This document shows, one piece after another, positions 42,983 through 50,578 of a stretch of 57,171 nucleotides of DNA. The stretch's first letter is position 1. Each line of letters opens with the position of its first letter. The notes below the pieces were generated by a model. It was not told where the DNA came from. It was given only the letters and a program-made list of their open reading frames with translations, and did not search any database. Position numbers and translations under genes: made by a program. The stretch covers positions 1 to 57,171 of the forward strand of contig CAKTJX010000012.1 in NCBI GenBank assembly GCA_934569045.1, in the 5' to 3' direction. This stretch comes from an uncultured Oscillospiraceae bacterium. GTDB lineage: Bacteria; Bacillota; Clostridia; Oscillospirales; Oscillospiraceae.

Positions 42983-43984
42983 TTACTTCTTCAGTGCTTC
43001 CTCAACGGCCACAGCCACGGAAACGGTAGCGCCGACCATGGGGTTGTTGCCCATGCCCAGGAAGCCCATCATTTCTACGTGGGCGGGCACGGAGGAGGAG
43101 CCGGCGAACTGGGCATCAGAGTGCATACGGCCCATGGTGTCGGTCATGCCATAGGAAGCGGGGCCGGCGGCCATGTTGTCAGGATGCAGGGTACGGCCCG
43201 TGCCGCCGCCGGAGGCCACAGAGAAATACTTCTTGCCCTGCTCGATGCACTCCTTCTTGTAGGTGCCGGCCACGGGGTGCTGGAACCGGGTGGGGTTGGT
43301 GGAGTTGCCGGTGATGGAAACATCCACGCCCTCGTGGTGCATGATGGCAACGCCCTCACGGACATCGTCCGCACCGAAGCAGCGGACAGCGGCCCGCTCG
43401 CCATCGGAATACTTGTACTCCTTGACGATCTTCAGTTCGCCGGTGTAGTAGTCAAACTGGGTCTGCACATAGGTAAAGCCGTTGATCCGGGAAATGATCT
43501 GGGCAGCGTCCTTGCCCAGGCCGTTCAGGATAACCCGCAGGGGCTCCTTCCGGGCCTTGTTGGCGGAACGGGCGATACCGATGGCACCCTCAGCGGCGGC
43601 GAAGGACTCGTGGCCGGCCAGGAAGGCGAAGCACTTGGTCTCATCCCGCAGCAGCATAGCGCCCAGGTTGCCATGGCCCAGGCCAACCTTCCGATCCTCG
43701 GCCACGGAGCCATCGATGCAGAAGGCCTGCAGGCCGATGCCGATGGCCTCGGCGGCCTCGGCGGCGTTCTTCACGTTCTTCTTCAGCGCGATGGCAGCGC
43801 CCACGGTGTAAGCCCAGCAGGCGTTCTCAAAGCAGATGGGCTGAATGCCCTTGACGATCTCGTAGGGGTCGAAGCCCTTTGCCTGGCAGATCTCGCGGCA
43901 CTCTTCCACAGAGGAGATGCCGTACTGAGCGAGGACGCCATTGATCTTGTCGATTCTTCTTTCGTAACTTTCAAACAAAGCCAT
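42983..43984 (-). CDS. GGGtGRT family protein (unknown function)
   Basis: 333 residues. The name-giving motif appears as FSVASGGGTGRTLHPDNMA near residue 260, followed by the highly regular FLGMGNNPMVGATVSVAVAV at the C-terminus. Several cysteines are spaced through the protein (EECREICQ, PICFENACW, AFCIDG, CFGADD). No enzyme activity is known for the family. It is translated just behind a NifU-like scaffold protein with a strong AGGAGGA site, so a metal-cluster-dependent role is likely. Confidence 0.85.
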   Translation of the reverse strand: MALFESYERRIDKINGVLAQYGISSVEECREICQAKGFDPYEIVKGIQPICFENACWAYTVGAAIALKKNVKNAAEAAEAIGIGLQAFCIDGSVAEDRKVGLGHGNLGAMLLRDETKCFAFLAGHESFAAAEGAIGIARSANKARKEPLRVILNGLGKDAAQIISRINGFTYVQTQFDYYTGELKIVKEYKYSDGERAAVRCFGADDVREGVAIMHHEGVDVSITGNSTNPTRFQHPVAGTYKKECIEQGKKYFSVASGGGTGRTLHPDNMAAGPASYGMTDTMGRMHSDAQFAGSSSVPAHVEMMGFLGMGNNPMVGATVSVAVAVEEALKK

Positions 43985-43999
43985 TGTTTCGTCCTCCTC

Positions 44000-44692
44000 T
44001 TATTCCTGACGGGGGTCGATGTACTTGGGCGCGTTGTCAAAGCGGCCATAGTGACCCTTCGCCTTGGCGTAGGCGGTGTTGGCGTCGTCGCCCTTCTTCA
44101 TGAAGTCCATCATCTTGCCAAGGTTTACAAACTCATAGCCGATGATCAGGTTCTCCTCGTCCAGAGCAACGCGGGTGACATAGCCCTCGGCCATCTCCAG
44201 GTAACGGGGGCCCTTGGACTTGGTGGCGAACATGGTGCCAACCTGGCTGCGCAGGCCCTTGCCCAGGTCTTCCAGAGAAGCGCCAACCACCAGGCCGCCC
44301 TCGGAGAACGCGGACTGGCTACGGCCATAGACGATCTGCAGGAACAGCTCCCGCATAGCGGTATTGATGGCATCGCACACCAGGTCGGTGTTCAGAGCCT
44401 CCAGGATGGTCTTGCCGATGAGAATTTCGGCAGCCATAGCGGCGGAATGGGTCATGCCGGAGCAGCCGATGGTCTCCACCAGAGCCTCCTCAATGACGCC
44501 CTCCTTGATGTTCAGGGTCAGCTTGCAGGCGCCCTGCTGGGGTGCGCACCAGCCGATACCGTGGGTAAAGCCGCTGATGTCCTTGATCTCCTTGGCCTGA
44601 ACCCACTTACCCTCTTCGGGAATGGGCGCGGGGCCATGGTAGGCGCCCTTAGCCACGGAGCACATATTCTGTACTTCTGCACTGTAAATCAT
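44000..44692 (-). CDS. NifU-like iron-sulfur cluster scaffold
   Basis: 230 residues. The N-terminal part carries IscU/NifU-type cysteines in new settings: GIGWCAPQQGACKL near residue 50, ETIGCSGMTHSAAMA near 75 (the GC(G/S) motif), and TDLVCDAINTAM near 105. The C-terminal half (residues about 130-230) is specific to this family. It is annotated in related genomes as an iron-sulfur cluster assembly scaffold next to GGGtGRT. Start ATG 44692 follows AAAGGAAA. It lies behind a full-consensus promoter. Confidence 0.82.
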   Translation of the reverse strand: MIYSAEVQNMCSVAKGAYHGPAPIPEEGKWVQAKEIKDISGFTHGIGWCAPQQGACKLTLNIKEGVIEEALVETIGCSGMTHSAAMAAEILIGKTILEALNTDLVCDAINTAMRELFLQIVYGRSQSAFSEGGLVVGASLEDLGKGLRSQVGTMFATKSKGPRYLEMAEGYVTRVALDEENLIIGYEFVNLGKMMDFMKKGDDANTAYAKAKGHYGRFDNAPKYIDPRQE

Positions 44693-44796
44693 GGCAAATT
44701 TCCTTTCTTTCAAAAGGCGGTTCTCCGCCTTCTTTTGATCTTCCGGAAAATGCTGTGCAGAGCCAGCTCTGCGTCTCCCCAACAAATTCCGCATAC

Positions 44797-44825
44797 ATTA
44801 TACATACACGGATCGGAATTGTCAA
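44797..44825 (-). promoter_or_regulatory. Full-consensus sigma-A promoter of the NifU-like/GGGtGRT operon
   Basis: On the minus strand TTGACA (44820-44825), exactly 17 bp, and TATAAT (44797-44802). It is the only promoter in the window with both hexamers perfect, so strong expression is expected. Confidence 0.9.
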
Positions 44826-44967
44826 TGAAAATCGATACAAAAATACCTGTTTCCTTTTTTGAATGAATAAGTCTTTTCCTATATTTCCCAGTATCCCGGC
44901 GGCATTTTGGGTCAAACTACCCTTGAACGCCACGCGTTCCAAAATAAACACGCAGGAGGATCTATCT

Positions 44968-45132
44968 ATGAGCTGTCACGCCAACAAGAGTATTGAATGC
45001 ACCGTCCAGCAGTGCGCCAACCACTGCGAGACCGAGAACTACTGCTCCCTGAACTCCATCCTGGTGGGCACCCACGAGGCCAACCCCACCATGGACGAGT
45101 GCACGGACTGCAAGTCTTTCCACAGAAAATAA
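44968..45132 (+). CDS. DUF1540 domain protein (54 aa)
   Basis: 54 residues with eight cysteines: SCHANKSIECTVQQCANHC, NYCSLNSI and DECTDCKSF. The pattern is that of DUF1540, a short Cys-rich, presumably metal-binding protein common in spore formers; function unknown. Start ATG 44968 is set by AGGAGG. No convincing sigma-A promoter lies upstream, so it may depend on another sigma factor. A hairpin array follows immediately. Confidence 0.85.
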   Translation: MSCHANKSIECTVQQCANHCETENYCSLNSILVGTHEANPTMDECTDCKSFHRK

Positions 45133-45138
45133 ACACCT

Positions 45139-45262
45139 AGGGGCTGCCGCCTGCGCGGCAGCCCCGGAGAAATCCAGCCTGCGGCTGGGTGAAATCTGCC
45201 GTCCGGCAGGTGAAATCCGATGGGGCATCGGGCGGTTATGGTGTCCCTTCGGGACGATTTTT
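45139..45262 (+). repeat. Hairpin array with TGAAAT linkers, copy A
   Basis: Five short hairpins in a row: GGGGCTGCCGC/GCGGCAGCCCC, CCAGCC/GGCTGG (45174-45188), CTGCCG/CGGCAG (45195-45208), CGATG/CATCG (45217-45229) and GTCCC/GGGAC (45243-45255). The linkers are GAGAAATC, GTGAAATC and GTGAAATC. Loops are 2-3 bases. The stems differ in sequence but the linkers are constant. The last hairpin is followed by ATTTTT and may terminate. See copy B at 50064-50193. Confidence 0.7.
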
Positions 45263-45282
45263 GGAATTATCCGGCGTTTTTC

Positions 45283-45311
45283 TTGACGAACCGAGGGATT
45301 TTCGGTATGAT
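45283..45311 (+). promoter_or_regulatory. Sigma-A promoter of htrA
   Basis: TTGACG (45283-45288), 17 bp, TATGAT (45306-45311), about 40 bp before the start codon. No CssR- or sigma-E-type site was recognised. Confidence 0.75.
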
Positions 45312-45352
45312 ACATGTACATAGATAGACATAGAGCATCAGGAGGAACCGCC

Positions 45353-46891
45353 ATGTGCAGCTTTGACGACGATACATCCCCGGCAACGCCGGAACAGCCC
45401 CAGCAGCCCCAGGAAGCGCAGGAGAATCAAGGAAATCAGGAGACGCAGGGAAACCAGGCGCAGCCAGAAAATCAGGAAGCACAGAAACCTGTTTCCGAAG
45501 CGGCGCAGCCTGCCCGGCAGCCCCAGGCGGAGGCGGCGCCCCGGCGGAAGGCCAGTCCCTACGAAAATTCGCCCTTTGTCTCCGCCTTTGACGAGGCGCC
45601 GCTCCCTCCCCAAAAAACGCGAAAGCCAAAAAAGCCCCGTGCCGTCCGGCCCGCGCTCCGGCGGGGAGGCGCGGCGGTGATCGCTGCCGCCGTGCTCTTC
45701 GGGGCTTGCGCCGTCACCTATCAGCTTTCCGCCAGCCGGGCCCGCCGGGAAGCCGCCGATTCCCTGGCCGCCCTCTCCGCCCAGGTGGAGAAGCTCCAAT
45801 CCCAGGTAAACGCCCTGAACCGTTCTGATGGGATCTCCCATTCCGGCACCGGCGCCCAGACAGAGGGGCTGACACCGGGGCAGGTGTATGCCCGGAATGT
45901 CAGCAGCGTGGTTGCCATCTCCTGTCAGGCGGATATGACCGTGGGCGGGCAGACCGTCCGCTCCACCCTCTCCGGCTCCGGCTTCATTCTGTCCGAGGAC
46001 GGGTATATTGTCACCAATTACCATGTGGTGGAGAATGTCCAGTCCGTTACCGTTACAACCCAGTCTGACGACAGCTACGAGGCCGCCGTTGTGGGCCACG
46101 ACAGCACAGCGGACATGGCCCTGCTGAAAATCGAGGCGGAGGACCTGCCCGCCGTGACCCTGGGCAGCAGCAGCGATCTGATCATCGGGGACATGGTGGT
46201 GGCCATCGGCAACCCCCTGGGCACCCTGAACGCCACCCAGACCGTGGGCTATATCAGCGGCATCAACCGGGAGGTCACCACGGACAACAACGTGACCAAT
46301 ATGCTGCAAACCGACGCCGCCATCAATTCCGGCAACTCCGGCGGCCCCCTCTTCAATATGAAGGGAGAGGTTGTGGGCATCATCACCGCCAAATATTCCG
46401 GCACCTCCTCTTCCGGCGCGTCCATTGAGGGCATCGGCTTCGCCATTCCCATTGACGATTTGAAAAAGAGTCTGGATGACCTGCAGACCCAGGGCTATAT
46501 CCGCTCGGCGTACCTGGGCATCATGGGCAAGGATGTAAGCCAGGAGGCCGTGGAGACCTATGGGCTCCCCAGCGGCACCTATGTGGACTCCGTCACCCCG
46601 GACTCCCCCGCCGCCCAGGCAGGGCTCCAGGCCAAGGACATTATTATCCGTCTGGGCGACACAAAAATTGACTCCTTCAACGCCCTGGCACGGGCCCTGC
46701 GGGGCTTTGCCCCGGGGGACAAAACCACCATAACCGTCTACCGCGGCGGCAAGGAACTGACCTTTTCCATCACCCTGGCGGAAAAGCCCCGGGAGGATGC
46801 CGCCGGGCAGGAGGACATCGGGATGCCGGAAGAGGGAAGCTTTCAGGAGTGGTTCGATTATTTCAACCATTTTCAAAATGAGAACCCGTAA
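45353..46891 (+). CDS. htrA: HtrA/DegP-like membrane serine protease
   Basis: 512 residues. A cytoplasmic N-terminal region of about 100 residues is rich in Gln, Glu, Pro and Asn (PEQPQQPQEAQENQGNQE). One membrane helix (AAVIAAAVLFGACAVTY) follows near residue 105, then a trypsin-like domain with His in IVTNYHVVEN (about 221), Asp in STADMALLKI (about 252) and Ser in NSGNSGGPLF (about 326). A C-terminal PDZ domain follows (about 400-490). It degrades misfolded exported proteins at the cell surface. Start ATG has AGGAGG upstream. The low-complexity tail is longer than usual. Confidence 0.93.
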   Translation: MCSFDDDTSPATPEQPQQPQEAQENQGNQETQGNQAQPENQEAQKPVSEAAQPARQPQAEAAPRRKASPYENSPFVSAFDEAPLPPQKTRKPKKPRAVRPALRRGGAAVIAAAVLFGACAVTYQLSASRARREAADSLAALSAQVEKLQSQVNALNRSDGISHSGTGAQTEGLTPGQVYARNVSSVVAISCQADMTVGGQTVRSTLSGSGFILSEDGYIVTNYHVVENVQSVTVTTQSDDSYEAAVVGHDSTADMALLKIEAEDLPAVTLGSSSDLIIGDMVVAIGNPLGTLNATQTVGYISGINREVTTDNNVTNMLQTDAAINSGNSGGPLFNMKGEVVGIITAKYSGTSSSGASIEGIGFAIPIDDLKKSLDDLQTQGYIRSAYLGIMGKDVSQEAVETYGLPSGTYVDSVTPDSPAAQAGLQAKDIIIRLGDTKIDSFNALARALRGFAPGDKTTITVYRGGKELTFSITLAEKPREDAAGQEDIGMPEEGSFQEWFDYFNHFQNENP

Positions 46892-46948
46892 CCGCTATGC
46901 GTTTAATATCACTGTTCAGTGCGCATATCTTCCGCGCACCGAACTTTT

Positions 46949-46986
46949 TCTGTCGAATTTGTCAAATATTGTCGATTCCTGTCGAT
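46949..46986 (+). promoter_or_regulatory. Four tandem Spo0A-box-like sites
   Basis: TCTGTCGAA (46949-46957), TTTGTCAAA (46958-46966), ATTGTCGAT (46968-46976) and CCTGTCGAT (46978-46986) resemble the 0A box TTTGTCRAA. Their GTC cores are 9, 10 and 10 bp apart, so all face the same side of the helix. The second is a full consensus match. They lie about 20-60 bp ahead of the -35 box of the following Spo0A-family gene, which suggests autoregulation. Confidence 0.7.
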
Positions 46987-47006
46987 AGATTAACGAATTC
47001 TTCAGA

Positions 47007-47035
47007 TTGAAAACAAATCAACCCTATGCTATTCT
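47007..47035 (+). promoter_or_regulatory. Sigma-A promoter of the Spo0A-family gene
   Basis: TTGAAA (47007-47012), 17 bp, TATTCT (47030-47035), about 35 bp before the start codon. Confidence 0.65.
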
Positions 47036-47069
47036 TTATGAACAAACTGCAACAAGGAGGCGTCTCTTT

Positions 47070-47813
47070 TTGGAGACCATGACATTACTCATTGCAGACA
47101 GTTCTGAAGAATTTCGTAATTCTCTGATCAAAGCGCTTCAGGGACATTATCGCATCCAGTGCTGCCGGACCGGAAAGGAAGCACTGGAGCTTCTGCGCAG
47201 GGAAACGCCGGATCTTCTGATCATGGACCTGATGCTGCCGGAATTGGACGGGCTGACCCTTCTGCAGACCCTTTCCGACTCCGGTATCCGGCCTACTGTT
47301 CTCGCAACCACCAGGCTGGTCAACGATTACGTGATCAGCGCCACCACCAAGCTGGGTGTGGAATATCTGATGATCAAGCCCTGCGATATCCGCGCCATTG
47401 TCAACCGTGTCCGGGATTTGAGCAGCCAGAAGCCCCGGCCCAAGCTCAGCGCGCCGGACTCCAGAACCCATATTTCCAACCTGCTGGTGTCCCTCGGCAT
47501 CAACACAAAGCTCCGGGGCTACAACTATCTTCGGGAGGCCATTCTGCTGATGCTGGCCAATCCCATGCAGTCCATCACCAAAGAGCTCTATCCCAGCGTT
47601 GCCAGACAGTTCGTATGCACCCCATCCCAGGTGGAGCGCTCCATCCGCAACGCCATCCAGCAGGCCTGGGACAGGCGGAACGACAACATCTGGCTCCAGG
47701 TCTTCCCCTGTGACGAAACCGGCTCCGTCCCCCGCCCCAGCAACGCCACCTTCATCTCCCACCTGGCAGACCGGCTGATTCTGGATCAGATGCAGCTGAA
47801 TATGCCGAAATAG
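47070..47813 (+). CDS. spo0A: Spo0A-family sporulation response regulator
   Basis: 247 residues. The receiver has phospho-acceptor Asp in LLIMDLMLPELDG and Lys in LMIKPCD. The acidic pocket reads LLIADSSEEF, so only one of the usual two acidic residues is kept. The C-terminal Spo0A DNA-binding domain is clear: GYNYLREAILLML, SITKELYPSVARQF and TPSQVERSIRNAIQQAW. Spo0A-P commits cells to sporulation. The best start is TTG 47070, nine bases after AAGGAGG; ATG 47079 is further away. It could be Spo0A itself or a paralogue. Four 0A-like boxes precede it. Confidence 0.82.
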   Translation: METMTLLIADSSEEFRNSLIKALQGHYRIQCCRTGKEALELLRRETPDLLIMDLMLPELDGLTLLQTLSDSGIRPTVLATTRLVNDYVISATTKLGVEYLMIKPCDIRAIVNRVRDLSSQKPRPKLSAPDSRTHISNLLVSLGINTKLRGYNYLREAILLMLANPMQSITKELYPSVARQFVCTPSQVERSIRNAIQQAWDRRNDNIWLQVFPCDETGSVPRPSNATFISHLADRLILDQMQLNMPK

Positions 47814-47847
47814 CTCCCAAAAGTGAACGTTTTTTCTGAGTTGTGTC

Positions 47848-47888
47848 ATGTCCACCGCGGCATTCTGACTGCGGTGGACATTTTCTTT
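47848..47888 (+). terminator. Terminator of the Spo0A-family gene
   Basis: ATGTCCACCGC (47848-47858) pairs perfectly with GCGGTGGACAT (47871-47881), followed by TTTCTTT. Confidence 0.9.
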
Positions 47889-47934
47889 GTAAACCAGATT
47901 TTGCATTTTTAGATATTATTTTTACCAAATTCTA

Positions 47935-47964
47935 TTGACAAAATATCCGTCCCTGGTGTATAGT
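47935..47964 (+). promoter_or_regulatory. Sigma-A promoter of the LbH-glmM operon
   Basis: TTGACA (47935-47940), 18 bp, TATAGT (47959-47964), 34 bp before the start codon. Confidence 0.8.
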
Positions 47965-47998
47965 AGGCCCTGTGATTCGCACAGGAAGGAGAACGTGT

Positions 47999-48661
47999 AT
48001 GCTGACGACCAACGAACTGTTCGACCTGAGCCACAGCGCCGCGGGGCGCTATCTGGCCGATTTTCCCTATCCCTGGCAGGCCCTTGGGGGCATCAAGCAG
48101 CTGATTCTGGATCTGGGGAAGGGTCTGGGCAGCGATTATCAAGAGGTATCTCCCCAGGTTTGGGTTCACAATACTGCCACCGTGGCACCCACGGCTTACT
48201 TAGGGGCCCCCTGCATCATCGGGCCGGGCACCGAGGTCCGGCACTGTGCCTTTATCAGGGGAAGTGCCCTGGTGGGCGCAGACTGCGTGGTGGGCAACTC
48301 CGTGGAACTAAAAAATGTCATTTTGTTCGACAAGGTCCAGGTGCCCCACTATAACTATGTAGGCGACAGCATCTTGGGCTACCGGGCACACATGGGCGCC
48401 GGAAGCCTGACCTCCAACGTCAAGTCCGACAAGACGCTGGTGGTTGTCAAAGCCCCCGGCGAACAGATTCCCACGGGGCTGAAGAAATTCGGGGCCATCC
48501 TGGGCGACTTTGTGGAGGTGGGCTGCAACAGCGTCCTGAATCCCGGCACCGTCATCGGGCCCCACAGCAATATCTATCCTACCTCCTGCGTCCGGGGCGT
48601 GGTTCCCGGAAACAGCATCTGGAAAACCGGCGGCATCGCTGTCCCCAAGCGGGCAGACTGA
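47999..48661 (+). CDS. Left-handed beta-helix nucleotidyl/acetyltransferase-like protein
   Basis: 220 residues. From about residue 55 the sequence shows hexapeptide repeats of a left-handed beta-helix (VWVHNTATVAPTAYLGAPCI, VGADCVVGNSV, VEVGCNSVLNPGTVIG), similar to the acetyltransferase half of GlmU. The N-terminal 50 residues are not a nucleotidyltransferase domain. With glmM directly behind it, a role in making amino-sugar precursors for the wall is likely, for example acetylating GlmM's product. Start ATG 47999 follows AAGGAG. Confidence 0.75.
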   Translation: MLTTNELFDLSHSAAGRYLADFPYPWQALGGIKQLILDLGKGLGSDYQEVSPQVWVHNTATVAPTAYLGAPCIIGPGTEVRHCAFIRGSALVGADCVVGNSVELKNVILFDKVQVPHYNYVGDSILGYRAHMGAGSLTSNVKSDKTLVVVKAPGEQIPTGLKKFGAILGDFVEVGCNSVLNPGTVIGPHSNIYPTSCVRGVVPGNSIWKTGGIAVPKRAD

Positions 48662-48673
48662 AAGGAGCAGACC

Positions 48674-50059
48674 ATGGGTAAATATTTTGGAACTGACGGC
48701 TTCCGGGGAGAAGCCAATGTAACCCTGACGGCGGACCACGCCTTTCAGGTTGGCCGCTTTCTGGGCTGGTACTACGGCCAGCTGAAGCGCCGGGCAGGCT
48801 CGGATGACCCCGCACGCATCGTCATCGGCAAGGATACCCGCCGCTCCAGCTATATGTTCGAGTACAGCCTGGTGGGCGGCCTGGTGGCCTCCGGGGCAGA
48901 CGCCTACCTGCTCCACGTCACCACCACCCCCTCCGTGGCCTTTGTGGCCCGGACTGACGGCTTTGACTGCGGCATTATGATCTCCGCCAGCCACAACCCC
49001 TACTACGACAACGGCATCAAGCTCATCAACAGCTCCGGCGAGAAGATGGACGAATCCGTCATTGCCCTGGTGGAGGCCTATATTGACGGTCACCTGGAGT
49101 GCTTTGGCCGGAAGTGGGACACCCTGCCCGCCGCCAAGCGGGAGCAGATCGGCCGGACGGTGGACTATGTATCCGGCCGGAACCGGTACATCGGCTATCT
49201 GATCAGCCTGGGGCTCTACTCTTTCAAGGGCCTGCGCATCGGCCTGGACTGTGCCAACGGCAGCGCCTGGAACATCGCCAAATCCGTCTTCGACGCCCTG
49301 GGGGCCAAGACCTACGTCATCAACGCCCAGCCGGACGGCTTCAACATCAACAAGGACGCGGGCTCCACCCACATTGAGGGCCTGCAAAAGCTGGTCATCG
49401 AAAACGGCCTGGACGTGGGCTTCGCCTTTGACGGCGATGCGGACCGGTGCCTGTGCGTGGACGAAAAGGGCGAGGTGGTCACTGGCGATCATATTCTCTA
49501 CCTCTGCGGCAGATATATGCAGGAGCAGGGCCAGCTCATGGGCAATACCGTGGTTACCACCATTATGAGCAACTTTGGGCTCTACAAGGCCTTTGACGAG
49601 TGCGGCATCCGCTACGAGAAGACCAAGGTGGGCGATAAATACGTCTACGAAAACATGATGATGAACAGCTACCGCCTGGGCGGCGAGCAGAGCGGGCACA
49701 TCATCTTCTCCCGCTACGCCTCCACCGGTGACGGCATCCTCACCAGCCTGAAGGTCATGGAGACCATGCTTGCCAAGAAGAAGGCCCTGAGCCAGCTCTG
49801 CGAGGGCTTCACCTTCTATCCCCAGGTTCTGAAAAATGTACGGGTGGACGACAAGGCCGCCGCCCAGGCGGACTCCGCCGTGCAGAAGGCCGTGGCCGAG
49901 GTCGCCGCGGAGCTGGGAACCACCGGGCGGATTCTGGTGCGGGAATCCGGTACGGAGCCGGTGATCCGGGTCATGGTGGAAGCCGAGAGCAAGGTGGTCT
50001 GCCAGGAGCTGGTGGACCGTGTCGTGGAGGTTATCCGCAGTACGGGGCACGCGGTGTAG
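48674..50059 (+). CDS. glmM: Phosphoglucosamine mutase
   Basis: 461 residues. It opens GKYFGTDGFRGEANVTLTAD, has the phosphoserine loop MISASHNPYYDNGIKL near residue 100, the metal site FDGDADRCLCVDEKG near 250, the sugar-binding GGEQSGHII near 335, and the phosphate site VRESGTEPVIRVMVE near 425. It interconverts glucosamine-6-P and glucosamine-1-P on the way to UDP-GlcNAc. ATG has AAAGGAG upstream. Confidence 0.95.
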   Translation: MGKYFGTDGFRGEANVTLTADHAFQVGRFLGWYYGQLKRRAGSDDPARIVIGKDTRRSSYMFEYSLVGGLVASGADAYLLHVTTTPSVAFVARTDGFDCGIMISASHNPYYDNGIKLINSSGEKMDESVIALVEAYIDGHLECFGRKWDTLPAAKREQIGRTVDYVSGRNRYIGYLISLGLYSFKGLRIGLDCANGSAWNIAKSVFDALGAKTYVINAQPDGFNINKDAGSTHIEGLQKLVIENGLDVGFAFDGDADRCLCVDEKGEVVTGDHILYLCGRYMQEQGQLMGNTVVTTIMSNFGLYKAFDECGIRYEKTKVGDKYVYENMMMNSYRLGGEQSGHIIFSRYASTGDGILTSLKVMETMLAKKKALSQLCEGFTFYPQVLKNVRVDDKAAAQADSAVQKAVAEVAAELGTTGRILVRESGTEPVIRVMVEAESKVVCQELVDRVVEVIRSTGHAV

Positions 50060-50063
50060 GATC

Positions 50064-50193
50064 GCGGCTGTGCGGCAGCCACGGTGAAATCCGGCCGGGG
50101 TCCGGGTGAAATCCGTCCTTGACGGATGAAATCCGGTCTATGACCGGACGAAATCGCCCTGCGGGCGGTTGCAGTGTCCCTACGGGACGAATT
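50064..50193 (+). repeat. Hairpin array with TGAAAT linkers, copy B
   Basis: Six short hairpins: GGCTG/CAGCC, CCGG/CCGG, CCGTC/GACGG, CCGGTC/GACCGG, CGCCC/GGGCG and GTCCC/GGGAC. The linkers are GGTGAAAT, GGTGAAAT, ATGAAAT and CGAAAT. As in copy A, the array starts right after a gene stop, and its last hairpin is GTCCC-tac-GGGAC preceded by GGCGGTT. Same orientation as copy A. It lies just before the sdpR promoter. Confidence 0.7.
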
Positions 50194-50237
50194 TCAAATG
50201 GGATGGGGCGCACCGTTTGTGGTGCGCCTCTTTTCTC

Positions 50238-50291
50238 TTGACAAGGCTGATTTTCTGTGCTATTCTTTATTTAACATTTAAGTTAAATGTT
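50238..50291 (+). promoter_or_regulatory. sdpR promoter with palindromic operator
   Basis: TTGACA (50238-50243), 17 bp, TATTCT (50261-50266). Directly downstream, AACATTTAA-g-TTAAATGTT (50273-50291) is a perfect 9+1+9 palindrome over the transcript start. This is the size and position expected of an ArsR/SdpR repressor operator, so autorepression is likely. Confidence 0.8.
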
Positions 50292-50311
50292 ATTTATCAG
50301 GAGGTGACCCA

Positions 50312-50575
50312 ATGGGGCTGCAGCAAACGCTGAAGGCGCTGGCGGACCCGACACGGCGGGAGATTCTGAATCTTTTGAAGAGCGGGAAAAAGAGCGCCGG
50401 GGAGATCAGCGAGCACTTCGATATCTCCGGAGCCGCCATATCCAGGCATCTGTCCGTGCTGAAGGACGCGGACCTGGTCTATGACAGCCGGGAGGGAAAA
50501 TTCATCTATTATACGCTGAACACATCGGTGCTGGAAGAAACGCTGCTGTGGATTGCGGATCTGAAGGGGGAGTAA
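50312..50575 (+). CDS. sdpR: ArsR-family autorepressor, SdpR-like
   Basis: 87 residues: a winged helix-turn-helix with LKALADPTRREILNLLKSG, recognition helix region ISGAAISRHLSVLKDADLV and wing SREGKFIYYTLN. No cysteine metal site is present, which points to the SdpR rather than the ArsR/SmtB metal-sensing type. It is followed after 3 bases by a YhfC-like membrane protein and then SdpI. Start ATG follows AGGAGGTGA. Confidence 0.87.
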   Translation: MGLQQTLKALADPTRREILNLLKSGKKSAGEISEHFDISGAAISRHLSVLKDADLVYDSREGKFIYYTLNTSVLEETLLWIADLKGE

Positions 50576-50578
50576 ATC

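Noticed and set aside
45139..45262. Hairpin array as a CRISPR array
   Set aside because: The constant part is only 6-8 bases, the variable parts are palindromic, and no cas gene is near.
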